A DNA stretch of 64,000 nt from Enoplosus armatus (GCF_043641665.1 NC_092191.1:21588092-21652091), one strand, 5' to 3'. Counted from the stretch's first letter, positions 44,671 through 56,187 are shown. Made by a program: numbers and translations. The notes: generated from the letters alone by a model not told the origin.

Positions 44671-45448
44671 CTTTAATTCTTTCCCTTCAGCAGCCTGCAA
44701 ACACTCAGGGATAAGTGCTTGACGTGCTGGCCAAACAATAGACATGTTAACTCTTGCGGTGGCTGCTGGTGGGAGTGTTGGTGGGTTCGTGTGTACACAC
44801 TGGAAGCATGCGTGCACAGAGACAAATATAAATAGAGGAGCAGGTAGGAGGTAGCTCGGGTCAAAAAGGGAGATAAAGGGTGGGGGGGACAATATATTGC
44901 AGAAGTTTAATTTCATCTTCCTTTTGGGTGATCTAGAAATTAAGTCAAGTCCACAGTGTGGAGTGTGGACCCCAGACTTGCATGGGACCTTTTTTGTCTG
45001 TATTTTGGGCCTATATGTGTGTAAACTGAATTCCAATTTTCAAATAGGCAACCGCTTGCTAGCAATAGCATGAAATCTGATATGTCAGATCAGTGTTTTT
45101 GTCATGTTCTGCTGCCCCCCCCCCCCAAAAAAAAATGTATTAATGCAGCTTGAAAGATGTTAGTCTAAATCTAGGACTTTGTGTCCTTAATGGTATCTAC
45201 GATTATATTGCAGCCCTCTCGCTTCCTCTGGAGACTGACAATCGCAAACACATGTTCAAAGAATAAGGGGTGTCGGGAGACCCGAAGAAGAGAGATAAGA
45301 CAAAAGACGTGTTCATAAAGGCGAAGGCAGAAAGTGAGAGCTGTCGGGAGAGCAAATATTGATACAATGCCGTCCGAGCCTGCTTCATGCACCCCCCCAG
45401 CCTTTGTTGAGTGCTTTAGGAAAGGCGGAGCACAAAGTGTAGAGTCAT
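44667..45448. other. Unique sequence with C12
   Basis: C12 followed by A9 at 45115-45135. The 179-codon minus frame at 44497-45036 runs through the dinucleotide pair and is not a gene. Confidence 0.45.
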
Positions 45449-45495
45449 GCACAGTCCAGTCCAGTCCAGTCCAGCACAGTACAGTACAGTACAGT
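45449..45495. repeat. Pentanucleotide array, (CCAGT)n then (ACAGT)n
   Basis: About five CCAGT units switch to about four ACAGT units, one base different. Confidence 0.93.
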
Positions 45496-45756
45496 GTGCG
45501 CGCATTCAGGGTGAGTCACTTCACACTCACAAGGTTTCCGCAACGCTAATGGAAAGTGGTGGAAAAAGAAAGCCGCCACGCGCCCCATGGTGTCTACTCA
45601 AACAGCTGTGAATACATCTGGCAGCACGAAGTGGTGAGGACGCAATAATGGCCCAATCAAAGTAAAATGGCCTAAAAGAGAACTGCTCTTAAGATGGAAT
45701 TATCCTCAATATCTACAGTTTCAATCTATGGGAAGTTTTATAACAGAGGTACGTAT

Positions 45757-45762
45757 GCGTGT

Positions 45763-45793
<31 letters not shown>
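45757..45793. repeat. (TG)n fused to G17
   Basis: About ten TG units pass directly into 17 G. Confidence 0.95.
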
Positions 45794-46729
45794 TTATTCT
45801 AATTGCATGTGTTTCGAGTGTTTCCCTGTATGATTTATCAGTGTCCATGTGTGTGTTTGCGAGCCTGCCTGTGTTGTTTGTGTGTGCGCGGCCGTGCTCA
45901 GGAAAGCGCACCGCCCCGCGGACGACACACATGCATTGCAACCATTAATGAAAAAGTTAATGGGGCATTTTCTTACATATCAATTTACATTTGGACTATT
46001 TGGGCGCGCAAATGATGTCTGGGCGGTCGCGGCCGACGCCACCCGGCACCGAAAAAAAAACCCAGAGAGGTCTAATGTGTTTTTGCGGACATCAAATGTT
46101 GTGAATAATGACGCGTCCACTGAATGCAAATGAGATGACACTTGATAGGCCCGTGATCAACAGTGCCTGCATGGAAACTTTCACCCACAGACACGGAAAC
46201 ACGCGGAGAGGGGCTGCTATCTGTGTTACACCTTTCAGACATGATGTAAAGCTACATTCATTATCTTGCAGAAACCATGCACGCGAATATGCAAAATATT
46301 TAGTGATGTGAACAAAAACAAAAAGAGCCTATGTCATAAACCAGAGGTAGTACATTTGCAAAACACACACACACACACTCCTCCGGAGTTTGATGTAAGA
46401 CGTAATGCTCAGCAATGCGTGACACAGTGCTGTATTCAAGGGTGTTGATGCCATTGTTTTTCCGAGTGAGGAATAGTGCGGAGTGCTGCCACTTTGTCAC
46501 CTCTTGGCCCCCCCGGAGGGTCTTCAGCAGTGGAGTTGGCCTTGAGGGGTGGGAATGTCAATTTTGGGAGCCATTTGCCTGAGGCATGGAGACAGAAGTG
46601 CATATGCGCGCGCACACACACACACACACACATAAACACTGAAACGTGAAGGTGGAATGGTTCAATGCGGTCACACTGTGAGTGAGGGTCCGTGTACCGT
46701 TACGAACAAGAGGCGGGACGTAGTCATCG
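45794..46729. other. Unique sequence; enhancer-like patch 45925-46030
   Basis: GCAACCATTAATGAAAAAG then TTAATGGGGCATTTTC near 45937-45971 is homeodomain-rich and repeat-free. (CA)n near 46363-46378 and 46611-46632. No gene. Confidence 0.4.
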
Positions 46730-47420
46730 TTTCGAAAGCCTCGGGTCCCTGCAATGAAGTCCAGAGTCAAGTCCCAAGTAGAGAGTCCTAAAGTTTGTGT
46801 TTTAAGTCCTGAACAAGTCATTGTGGAATCAGGGTTAGTAGAATGAGGCTAACTTCACTGCTGGCCACCCAACAACGTAAGCCTGCTAACGCGTTAGTCA
46901 TTGTCAGTTGCCGACTGATTGTAAAAGACGACATTTACACGTCCAAATCTTGGGTGGAAAGACGCAGTTGCCACGCCAACTGTATCCAAGGCCGTTTGAT
47001 TTCATGCTTGTTTTCTTGCGATTTCATTTCATTGCAAAGTTGACCCGTGAATGTTTGCCCTCAAGCTAACGTTAGCTTAAGCCGCAGCAGGCCGCAGAAC
47101 ACTAACGTTAGTCCCCAACTTCGCATTGCCCGTGCGGCCTCACGCTTCGAGAGAAGTTGGCAAAGCTTCCGTCTATGATTTCGGCGCTGCATGTTCTGCA
47201 TGTTCTGCATGTTCTGCATGTTGCAAATTCTTTACCTCTGAATGTGACCATCCAGTCTTACGTTTTGTCTGCTGACCCACAGTGCCAAAGACGTCTTTCA
47301 CACCTGCTTGGGCAATGTATCTGTTGTCATGAAACTTAAAAGTTAAGAAAGTCAAGTCAAGTCAAGTCATCAGATTTGGGACTTGAGTCTGACTCAATTC
47401 CGAGTCATGTGACCTGTGGT
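46730..47420. mobile_element. AGTC-rich fish repeat with internal tandem array
   Basis: Both ends are rich in AAGTC/GAGTC words: GTCCAGAGTCAAGTCCCAAG near 46759 on the left, (AAGTC)4 at about 47348-47368 and GACTTGAGTCTGACTC near 47379 on the right. The interior holds CTAACGTTAGCTTAAG. I recall a common fish DNA element with gactcgagtc-type ends. Boundaries are approximate. Confidence 0.5.
47187..47222. repeat. Four exact copies of a 9-mer
   Basis: CTGCATGTT repeated four times in tandem inside the AGTC-rich element. Confidence 0.95.
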
Positions 47421-48256
47421 TAAACGCTGTCCTGTATTTGTGATGCGGCAGCATCTCCCCACCTGGAGAGGTGCTTTGAGAGAGCTCTGAAACTGAATTT
47501 AGACCCCCATGATGGGTATTAGAATCATTTAAAGGTTAGCCCTTTAGTTAGTTTGCTGAGTTGATGAGCAGTTGTTGACTTTCAGAGGGATTCCACAAAA
47601 ATAACCGTCCCATTTAAATAAAACCTGCGTTTAAGAAAGGGTATTTTGTCAAGACCAGAATTCGGGACATCTAGGGTACATTAACCAAAAGTATTATTAT
47701 CTATTCAGATTTTGTCTTATTTTTACCAGGGATTCATGAACTTTGTCGTAGACGTCAACGAATGGAAGTCCGGTTGTGGGAATGATTTGGATGGGTTTCC
47801 TTTATTTTTGGACTTTTTTGTAGTAATGTGCACACAGAATGCTTGTGGTGTTTTACAGTAGACTCAATTAAATTCATTGGGGGGGGTGTGTGGAGGGGGT
47901 GGTACTTTGACTCATGACCCCTGGAGTGCAGGGAAACAAACAGAGGAGGAGGGAAACCAGGAGTCAGGTAGCTCTGCTGGTGTTTTTTTCCCCCAGCTTT
48001 CAGAGGTACGTAAGTTGACTTAATTGCCCCAATGGCTTTGAGGAATGCCGCCTATTTCACTCCTCACATCTCTACTCTCATTTCCATTACCTCATATTGC
48101 TACTTATTCCCCTAAAATGGGCATCGCACCTGATACTTTACATAAACAATTGCAAATGAAAAGCCACCCTGCAGTTTCCCCTTTTCCTCCCATCGCTTCC
48201 CTCCTTTGCACTCCCTCCAAGATCACCTCTCTCTCATTATCCCATTCCTTCACTTG
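47421..48256. other. Unique sequence, nothing recognised
   Basis: G8 near 47880. No gene. Confidence 0.45.
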
Positions 48257-48277
48257 CCCCCCCCCCCCCCCCCCCCC
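48257..48277. repeat. Poly(C) run, C21
   Basis: Twenty-one consecutive C. Confidence 0.95.
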
Positions 48278-48289
48278 ACTCCCCCACTC

Positions 48290-48930
48290 TCCATAACCGC
48301 CCACCCCTTCCCCCGTTACTGGCGAGTGGGCGAGAGCGATGGGCAATAACCCAGCACGCCGCTTTTCGACTTAGCGCTACCTGCTATGCTAATATCATTA
48401 ATCAATAGAGCCCAGATTGTCTTTGCTGCGATTCGAAGGATCTAAGGGTCCCAGCGGTGCACAGGTACCTTTTTCCCCCGCCCCTCCTCCCTTCTTCTCG
48501 CTCTCTCTTTTCCTTTGCCAGAAAAAAAAAAAAAAAAGCTCATTTGCGAAGGCCCCCAAGATGGCCGACTTAATGACGACCACAGAAGTTTTTCCAACAA
48601 ATTTCATGGGGCATGATCCTAAGATAATAGCTTTTCAGCCCCAATGACAATCCAATTACCGTGCCAATCAAAGCCCACGGCATGCTGTCTAATTATGATC
48701 AAATCTGGCTGTCAGCTCAAATACTAAAACAGCAGCTTTAAGTCCAACAAATCACAGTTTAGAGACGGAGCCCAGTTTGTTCATCCATGATCGCGGGGAA
48801 AGTAGGGTTTAACTTGTGTTTGACAAAAAAAAAAAAAAAGAAGATTGTCTTATTTTGTGAGAGTGCGTTGATGTGATATTTGACACAGCACACTCAATAA
48901 TGATCCTGCGTAACGTTTTTAATAGACTTC
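48290..48930. promoter_or_regulatory. Enhancer-like block, the strongest in the window
   Basis: Long complex stretch with ATGCTAATATCATTAATCAATAG near 48386-48408, CCAATGACAATCCAATTACC near 48641-48660, GTGCCAATCAAAGCCC near 48661 (TCF/LEF-like) and GTCTAATTATGATCAAATCTGG near 48688. These are TAATTA, PBX/MEIS-like ATCAAT and SOX-like ACAAT words. It is broken only by A15 at about 48520-48537 and A14 near 48826. Conservation cannot be judged here. Confidence 0.45.
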
Positions 48931-49031
48931 ATTATTCATTCATTGCCGGGCACGTGAGGTAAAAAAGAGCCTTTCAAACAGAAATGAAAAACACTGATGT
49001 TTGTGAATTTACTAAGAGCTCTCTCTTTGCA

Positions 49032-49065
<34 letters not shown>

Positions 49066-50149
49066 GGATGCATAACATGCAAAAATAGACACATAAGACC
49101 CTGACAGTCACTCACACTTGCTAACAAACAAAAAGGCGGCATCAATAACACAAATGATTAAACATTCATGGCCTTTTCAGTGTGGAACATCTGCTGTGTA
49201 TGGGGCTCTAGCCTCAGGGACTGGGCGAATCAAGAGGATTTCAAGAAAGCAATAAGATGGGGCAGAAGGGGAGGGGGGGTGGAGGGGGCAGCAGGAGATT
49301 TACACACACGTTCACGCGCACGGACACACAGCTGTGTGCACGATGTGTGCACACACAAAAAAAAATAAAATAAAACAAAAACAACCAAAAAAAACCCGAA
49401 TAAATACAGCAGCTCAAACAAGCTTTTTAAAGCACACACACCGGATAGCAGGGTTCGCGGAGAGATCAACCCGTTCGGGAGACGTTCTGTCCTCCGCTCT
49501 CAACTTCCAAAATTATTAGGACGCGTGGCTCTTTACCTTTTGGCCCCTTTCAGGCTCATGACTCAGGCGGCGGCGTGACTATGCGTTGCTATCGCCGGCG
49601 GATTTCTTGTCCCGGCATTAAGCAGAGAAAAGATTTAAAATTTTAAACAAAATATATTGAAATGTTGCTTTGACTCCTCTTTATCCTCTTCAACCCTTTA
49701 AAAGCACAAAACTACACAGCAGTACATTAATATCTGGTATTTTATCACTCTGAGCTTCAAATATTGATATCAAGCATCTATTTGTTATTATTATTATTAT
49801 TATTATTATACAGCATCCCAAAGGGCAGATTATGTTTAATTCACATTTCAGGAGAAACAGTTAGGGCTACGTCTAAAACCACGTTCCAACATTGTCCAAC
49901 TGCGCTGCCTGTGGACTGCATTTTCAATCAGTTCATGAAAAAGGTTGTTTTCAGTTATTCCTATCATGTTTATACATCACGGGAGATCTAAAGGTGGAGG
50001 GGGGCCACCTGCATGAACTGAGAACTCCCATTAAAAAAAAGAAAAATAATCCCGCCTATACAAATGATTTCCCTTGAAACGGGTGTGTATAATGGTGCAG
50101 AGGTCAATTACGGGTTCGATCGCCGGAGGAAGGTTTAAATAAAAGCTAC
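48931..50149. other. Unique sequence with (CA)n and (TTA)n
   Basis: (CA)13 at 49036-49062, A and AAAAC runs near 49355-49395 and (TTA)n at about 49786-49808. No gene or repeat family recognised. Confidence 0.45.
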
Positions 50150-50768
50150 GCGTTTTATATATATATATATATAAAATATGTATATATAACAATAGTATTT
50201 CACCGAAGAACAACTTGACCCGTTGTGAGAGACATTTTTCATTCGAATCCACCGTTTTCATTTTGACCGAGCATCTAAAGCTTGCACGGCACGGAGGCGC
50301 GCAAGGTGAAAAGGTTTATGCGCATTTGAACTCTTGTTAACAGCACGATCCGCCGAGGACAAAGAGCCTTTGTCAAACATTCGCAAGTATCACCGCGTTG
50401 CCGTTGGCATTTGAAAGAGCTCAGACTTTGGACGGTGTTGCCGCGTTGCTCTCGTGCTGAAGTGCACCTCAACTGACAAAACGAACAACAACGGGGGCCT
50501 GCTTCAGTTTTTTTTCCTTCTCTCCATTTAAACTCCAAGAGCTGGTGGCAGAAAGCTCTCTGGACTCGGAAACACGCAGCGAAAAAGCCGGTAAAGCCGG
50601 GACAACACGCTGTAACGCAAACTACTTTTCGCGACGCGGAGGATTACATTTAAACGAAACAACAAGTCCCTCCAGCAGCCTGCGACTAAATAAGAAAAGC
50701 ACCGTTTCACGTTTTTTGCGTTGTTTAAGCTGTTTAAGCTGCTCAAAACAGCAACTGGGGGGAACATA
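50150..50768 (+). promoter_or_regulatory. Possible promoter and 5' UTR
   Basis: A TA-rich stretch (50156-50190) is followed by about 550 bases of repeat-free sequence with scattered CpG, rising GC content and many upstream stops in all frames, leading into the ATG at 50769. CTCCATTTAAACTCC near 50523 and GCTGTTTAAGCTGCTC near 50729 are notable words. No defined initiator. Support depends on the exon that follows. Confidence 0.25.
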
Positions 50769-50801
50769 ATGAGGTCTCCTCCATGTTCTATGTTTTTGAA
50801 G
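50769..50801 (+). CDS. Candidate short first coding exon, gene unidentified
   Basis: ATG at 50769 (A at -3) opens 11 codons, MRSPPCSMFLK, ending at AAG followed by GTGAGC at 50802, a near-consensus splice donor in phase 0. Short first coding exons with a good donor after a long 5' UTR are common in developmental and secreted-protein genes. An N-terminus of this composition could begin a signal peptide continued in the next exon, but that cannot be seen. I do not recognise it, and no second exon was found downstream. A chance ATG near a GTGAGC remains quite possible. Confidence 0.2.
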
Positions 50802-51169
50802 GTGAGCGGCGAATATTTTGTGGGACACGTGCGGCCCGCCCAGCCGCCAAGTTCTGAGCTTTATCGCTCTGTCTGAAAAGGAGGTTTCAAGGATCCAACA
50901 TGGCTCCCTTGTAACACAAGTGAAGTGTATGGAGGTCATACTCTTTTGGTTGGAAAGGAGAAAGAAAAATAAAAAAGGTGACTGGATGTAGTTGTTTGTT
51001 TTTTAAGCACAGGCAGCGTAACACTCCATTACCATTGATTGCATTGTAATTGTGCTACTCCGCATTTACACCTTGCAGATGAGCAAGGCAGCTGTGTACA
51101 CACACACACACGCTGCTAACCTTTTCTGAGTTAGAGCACCCCCCCCACACACACACACACACACGCCCC
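50802..51169. other. Unique sequence with short (CA)n
   Basis: (CA)n near 51097-51111 and C7/(CA)n near 51139-51164. Nothing else recognised. Confidence 0.45.
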
Positions 51170-51480
51170 GTGTCACTGAAAATGTCCGGTGAATTATTTC
51201 CATTCATAAAGTTGCTCGTGTCCAGATTTCATTAGCGGCACATTAGCCGCGGCTTCTTTTTTTTTTTTTTTTTTTTTTTTATGCTTTATGTTTATTACGG
51301 GCCCGACATGATCCATAAATAACAAGCGAAGCCGTGGCTCTGTGACGCTAAAGGGATCTATCATCACAGCCGACAGTGGCTAATAGCTAGCCCTCTGGGT
51401 CAATCACCACAAATTACAGCCGCTCAATTACACGTTATATTACATCGTCCCCGGGCGTCCGGCGTGCGACATGTATGGCA
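51170..51480. promoter_or_regulatory. Enhancer-like block interrupted by T24
   Basis: GGTGAATTATTTCCATTC near 51188, TTTCATTAGCGGCACATTAGCC near 51227, CATAAATAACAAGCG near 51313, GGGTCAATCACCACAAATTACAGC near 51397 and GCTCAATTACACG near 51422. T24 at 51257-51280 splits it. Inference only. Confidence 0.35.
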
Positions 51481-51685
51481 GGAGGCCTCAGAGAGAGAGA
51501 GACAGAGAGAGAGGGTGGGGTTTAAAAAAAAAAAAAAAAAAAAAGTGGGTAAAGGTTGGGGTGGGCACCATCTTACACCGCACGTGACCACTTCACTGCC
51601 AGGTGATGCTGTTTAAAAGTCTGACCGGGAAAACAAGAAAGAGGAAGTGTCTGTTTTGTTTGGCGCCAATTCCCGGGGGGGGGGG
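51481..51685. other. (GA)n, A21 and G11 around unique sequence
   Basis: (GA)n at about 51490-51513, A21 near 51524-51544 and G11 at 51675-51685 directly abutting the SINE. Confidence 0.7.
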
Positions 51686-51950
51686 TGGCATGGTGGTGCA
51701 GTGGTTAGCACTGTCACACGGGAGGTAAAGCCGGTTAGAGCGGCTTGCGGGTGCGATCCCCGGCTGCCCCCCCCCCATCATGTCGAAGTGCCCTTGAGCA
51801 AGACACTGAACCCTAAGTTGCTTCCAATGGAGACCAGCACCTTGCATGGCAGCTCGGTCGCCATCGGTGTGTGAATGAGACTTAGCTGTAAAGCGCTTTG
51901 GGAACCGTGAAGGTTGAAAAGCGCTATATAAGTGAGATCATTTACCATTC
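51686..51950 (+). mobile_element. tRNA-derived SINE, near full length
   Basis: Head TGGTGGTGCAGTGGTTAGCA (A box) at about 51691-51710 and B box GGGTGCGATCCCC at about 51749-51761, then C10 (51767-51776). The body has AAGTGCCCTTGAGCAAGACA, TGAACCCTAAGTTGCT, CACCTTGCATGGCAGC, GTGTGTGAATGAG and the tail TGTAAAGCGCTTTGGG, AAAAGCGCTATATAAGT, ATTTACCATTC, all standard in teleost SINEs of this type. Pol III-transcribed in origin; no protein. Confidence 0.9.
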
Positions 51951-52739
51951 ACCAGCAACCCAAACCCATTTTCTCGAGATACGAGCGGGGCTTTCTTTGT
52001 TCCGTCACCACTGTGGACACACATTCAGAACCTCTTAGAGAAAAAGACATATTTTGATGCCGAGCGTCTGATTGAGCGAGTTGACTGACTTTTTTAGCGA
52101 TAAACTCACCAAAAACTACAGCCTTAAACTGCCAGTGCACTTCCACCTTTTTTTTTCTCTTCATATACATTTGAATAACTTGCAGAATAAAGGCAACTTT
52201 TGAAGTAAGCCAAATTTACCTTCCTCACAGACACGTGTTAAGATTCAATATTAGCTTAAATGTCTCATTGGGTATTTTTACAATGTTCCCCGGGATGAAA
52301 GAATGGAAAGATAAGTCACCAAATCCTTTCATTCAGCGGCGTTTGGCCACCAGCTCGTGGTGATTTTATGCCGCGCTTATAATAAATGATATGTATCATT
52401 ACGTTCTGATACCATAAAGCAGCAGAATGTCATGGGCTGGGATTGACACGTAAATCACTCTTCTATATTTTGACACACGACGTGTATAATGTGCAGATTA
52501 TGTGCTTTCCATTTTTGCATCTTCTGTGTCTCTGCCATGCGACAGAACAAACACCTTTAATAAAGTCACAATCGTCAGGGAGAGAGAGGCCAAATCCACT
52601 CCCACACACACACACACACACACAGACATAAAACATCATTAAACACACAGCCACCGGTGCTATTGTCAGCGAAGCCACATATAGAGTCAGCTTATGTGCG
52701 AACATGAGTAATCGTTGGGACACGCAAACAAGACGCGCG
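51951..52739. other. Unique sequence; enhancer-like patch 52360-52460
   Basis: GCGCTTATAATAAATGATATG near 52373 and CGTAAATCACTC near 52449 are AT-cored words in complex sequence. (CA)10 at 52603-52623. No gene. Confidence 0.4.
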
Positions 52740-53300
52740 GCGACAAAAGGCTTGCATCGGCGTGATTAACGCCACGCGCGCTGGAAGTGCGGCCAAGAAT
52801 CGGCAGCTCCGAACCAGAGCTTCACCTCCCTTGCCTCCTGCCAAAGACCTGCACTTAAAAAAAAAAAAAGACTTTTTAAAAAGATCACCAAACACCCGCG
52901 CGAGTTTTCAGGGACGGATTTCTCGCAGGCGCTGTGCCCGGAGAGCCGGCGCTTTGCAGAGCGTGACGCGCAAACAAAAGAGTGCATTTACTCACAACCA
53001 CGCAATTAAAAAAAAACAACAAACAAAAAAAGCTGTGAAGGTCAGCAGGGGAGATCGCAGATACCAACGATAGTGGATTTGTGCGGTGAGTTTGGACTTT
53101 CAGGTCAGCTCAAGTGACGGAAACGTAACCGCGCAGAAGGAGCGTGCCAGCAGAAGGGGATGTTGTTGCTGAAAATGACGTTTCGCAGCATGGTCGGAGG
53201 GCCGTGCTTTCGTGCACATTCGAGGCGAGCGACTCGCTGGCTCTTGCTCTGACAGAGTGAGCGTGTCGCATTGGGAGCGTTGGCTTCATGGCTCGTCTGT
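52740..53300. other. CpG-richer unique sequence
   Basis: CpG steps are frequent at 52735-52795 and 52895-52975 (for example ACGCCACGCGCGCTGG). Open frames of 60-103 codons overlap on both strands without domains. No splice-supported exon was found. Confidence 0.35.
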
Positions 53301-54221
53301 ACCGTCCAGAAAGTTGGGGGACTTTTTGAGAGGTGGTTTTAGGTCACCTTTGAACATCAAAAACTCTGGATCACAAACTTCCCATGAGGCCTTTTCCTTT
53401 AGTATAGTACAGCACAAAGTTTTGCTACCACAGGAACGCACAGAGCCAGAATAAGCCTGAAAGACTAATGGTCTCAAAGAATCTCTATTTGTATCTATTT
53501 TCCTAACTCGTGTTTTTATTGTGCATTCAAGGGAATATCACAGACATATGCTGATTTCTCCATTTCTATAAATTTAAACCAATCTAGCAAATAACAAATT
53601 ATGATAAAAGTGGTTATTGGGCTTTCCACAATGAAAGGTCATATAGAAATTTGAAATGATGCCTTCTGAACTAATTTCCTCTTAGAATCCTGATGGATAA
53701 TAATACTATACTCTGAGCTTTACGGCCTTATCCTCGACTGATGTTTAATTATAGTGTCTTTTTTTTTTTTTTTAAAGGAGAGCACCTATTTCCGCCCTGA
53801 GTAATGTCTGCAGGTATTCCTGCAGGTAAGCGCCCTGAGAGGTGAAGGCTCGGTGCGACCGCTCTGCTGCTGGTGCTGCTGCTGCTGCTGCTTGTTAAGC
53901 GGACCGTAGTGGCTGGACCGTGAGCGGACCCCTGAAACTATAAAAGGGTTAGGGGAGGAAAATGGGATTTGGGAAAGTCCCCTTCGAAATGGCATCCCTT
54001 GGTGTGTGAATATGGGAGTAAAGCGGGATGAAAGATGAAGAGAGAGAGAGACAGGGAGAGGTGAGAGACAGGTCAGAGATAAGCCAAGGTTTAAGCTAAC
54101 GGGAATTAATAACTCTGATGTAGATCTGTCCGCTTAACATCATTCCAGCGGGGATACTCGTCATCGTGATTACGTCCTACACAGTCGAAATAACTTTGAC
54201 CGGTTTATCACCTAAACTTTA

Positions 54222-54222
<1 letters not shown>
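53301..54222. other. Unique sequence with T13 and (GCT)n
   Basis: T run near 53759-53773 and (GCT)n at 53866-53892. No gene. Confidence 0.45.

Positions 54223-54257
<35 letters not shown>
54223..54257. repeat. (TG)n microsatellite
   Basis: About 17 TG units. Confidence 0.95.
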
Positions 54258-54260
<3 letters not shown>

Positions 54261-54623
54261 GCATGCCTGCATGTTTCTGTGTACGACATGAAAGATGGGA
54301 CGGAGAGTTTTCATGTTTCGACAGCAGACCAGTACACTAAATTGTTGTTTACAATGAAAAATACTCAAGGTTAAAAAAAAACTTTACTGTCTATCACATG
54401 ACGATACATATATTAACATTATATTTACAGCCACCCAAAATTGCCATAAAAAAATCCCCCAAAAAACCCCCCAAACCTCAAAACACACCATTGCGATTGG
54501 CCGGCATACAACCAGCATTGTAAGACTACAGTGGACCAAAGGACGTGTAGAAACGTCAATGACGGTGAGAGCGTTGCAGAAGCATATCTCTGTCTGTCCA
54601 TCATGTCCCGCATCAAAATGGCC

Positions 54624-54644
54624 GGGGGGGGGGGGGGGGGGGGG
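54624..54644. repeat. Poly(G) run, G21
   Basis: Twenty-one consecutive G. Confidence 0.95.
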
Positions 54645-55639
54645 TGCACTGAGGTGCGCAAGACCAGAGGAGAGATAGTCTGGGCTAACGGCGAACCAAG
54701 CTACATTATTACCGCATTATTCGTTTGTCTGGCAGGACGAGGGACAAGGCAGGACAAGGCGGGGCGGCTGAATTGCTTGCGAGAGCATCAGTACGACCGA
54801 ATGGACTCAGATTTTGTTGTAGCGGGTGGTATGGGATGACAGCTTTACCGGCGAGCTGAGGATTTGCTCCCAACGACAGCAGCAGCGGCAGCAACAAGCA
54901 CCTCGCTTCACTCTGCTCCACTCTGTTTCCGAGGGATCCCACGGGGGGAATACAGGGCTCCTCTTTCATACACTTCTCAATATTTCACACTTACGTCCAT
55001 ATGCCTCCCGTTTAACGAGATCTTCCCTCTCGCTTTGATCAAGACAAAAAAAAAAAAAGAGAGAGAGAGAGAGAAAGTTGATGGGATTAAATATGCATTA
55101 AGGGACGGCTGAATTTGCCGCTGATTAAACGAGCAACTGAGTTTTGTTTTTCTCCGTGATATGATTTCATCTCTTTCTTCGGAAAGTTTTGCACAAGTCG
55201 CTTTGTTCCCAGAACGTGGACGTCACTGTCTGGAATGATTGCGTCCTGAAAAAGCTCCAACGAACGAAACAAAACAACAACAAAAAAAAGCCAAACTGAA
55301 CGGTCAGTGGGGCAATCATCTGTGGTTGTCGGTGCTGTTCTGTACACTTCCTCGCTGTTCTAATTGTCACCGCATGCTAACTAACAAAGCTAAGTAACTA
55401 TAGGCCCGTCGTCCTATAAAAACACACCAATCAGCCCGCGCTGTTCCTTCATTACCATGAACACACACACACACACATTTTATTTTGGACTCAGTCCTGC
55501 GTACGCCGTCCTTGCTGACCCCAAATACTCACTGGAGCGCCAAACGTGGATTGATCCGCCGCTGAAAATAGTCCCTCCCCACCACCTCCACGAGACGCAC
55601 CACTTTCTTCTAAAAAATAAATAGCGCTACACGTTTGTG
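54645..55639. other. Unique sequence with A/GA run and short (CA)n
   Basis: CAGCAGCAGCGGCAGCAACAAG near 54878 is a short trinucleotide-rich stretch; A12 then (GA)n at about 55046-55073; (CA)n near 55461-55477. No gene. Confidence 0.45.
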
Positions 55640-55914
55640 ACCTGTGAAATATGCACATCTTCAGTATTTTAAGCTACTTTATAATTAAGAAGTCAAAGTA
55701 CTTTATATTTCTAGCACTACATTTCAGAGAGACATACTGTACTTTATACTACATTGGACTGTGTTATGTTAAGTAACTTTATTTAAACCTGCAATAACTG
55801 ATTCTTTTCTCTCTTTTTTTTGGCTACTTGGAGGGGGAGCGGAAAACAATCTGTGAAGAGTACAAGTACCTCAAAATTGCACTTAGGTACAGTACTTGAG
55901 TGATTCCACCACTG
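55640..55914. mobile_element. Family C repeat (CAGTGGTGGAA-ended), rearranged copy
   Basis: The right half GTACAAGTACCTCAAAATTG, CACTTAGGTACAGTACTTGAG, ATTCCACCACTG (ending 55914) matches one end of a common fish element whose inverted ends read CAGTGGTGGAA. The left half (GTACTTTATATTTCTAGCAC, ACATTTCAGAGAGACATACTG) is in the opposite orientation to the right half, so the copy looks rearranged or fold-back. The CAGNG end is typical of hAT-type non-autonomous elements; that class call is inference. Confidence 0.65.
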
Positions 55915-56187
55915 TCAATAATGAATGCTAATATAACACTCTATGTATGAGGCATTTAAATATTACAAGTACATTTTGCTTTTAAGTTGTGAAGCGTTTT
56001 TACGTCGTGGTATGTATGTATGTATGTCCTTCCTCCACTGCAGGTGTCCCCATTGTCCCCACTGTGTCCCCATTTATAAGACTCCCCCTAAATCTTCTCC
56101 ACAGCGCTCGCGTTTCATGCAGCAACGTGGATTGAGCCCTCATGAAATGATTTCTGAGCAGTCGCTGTGATTCGTAATGTCAATTTA

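Noticed and set aside
44497..45036. 179-codon minus-strand frame, the longest in the window
   Set aside because: It runs through the TG/CA pair (Val-Cys and Thr-His repeats) and the rest shows no recognisable domain.
51686..51761. tRNA gene
   Set aside because: A and B boxes are present, but the sequence lacks a consistent cloverleaf and continues into a standard SINE body.
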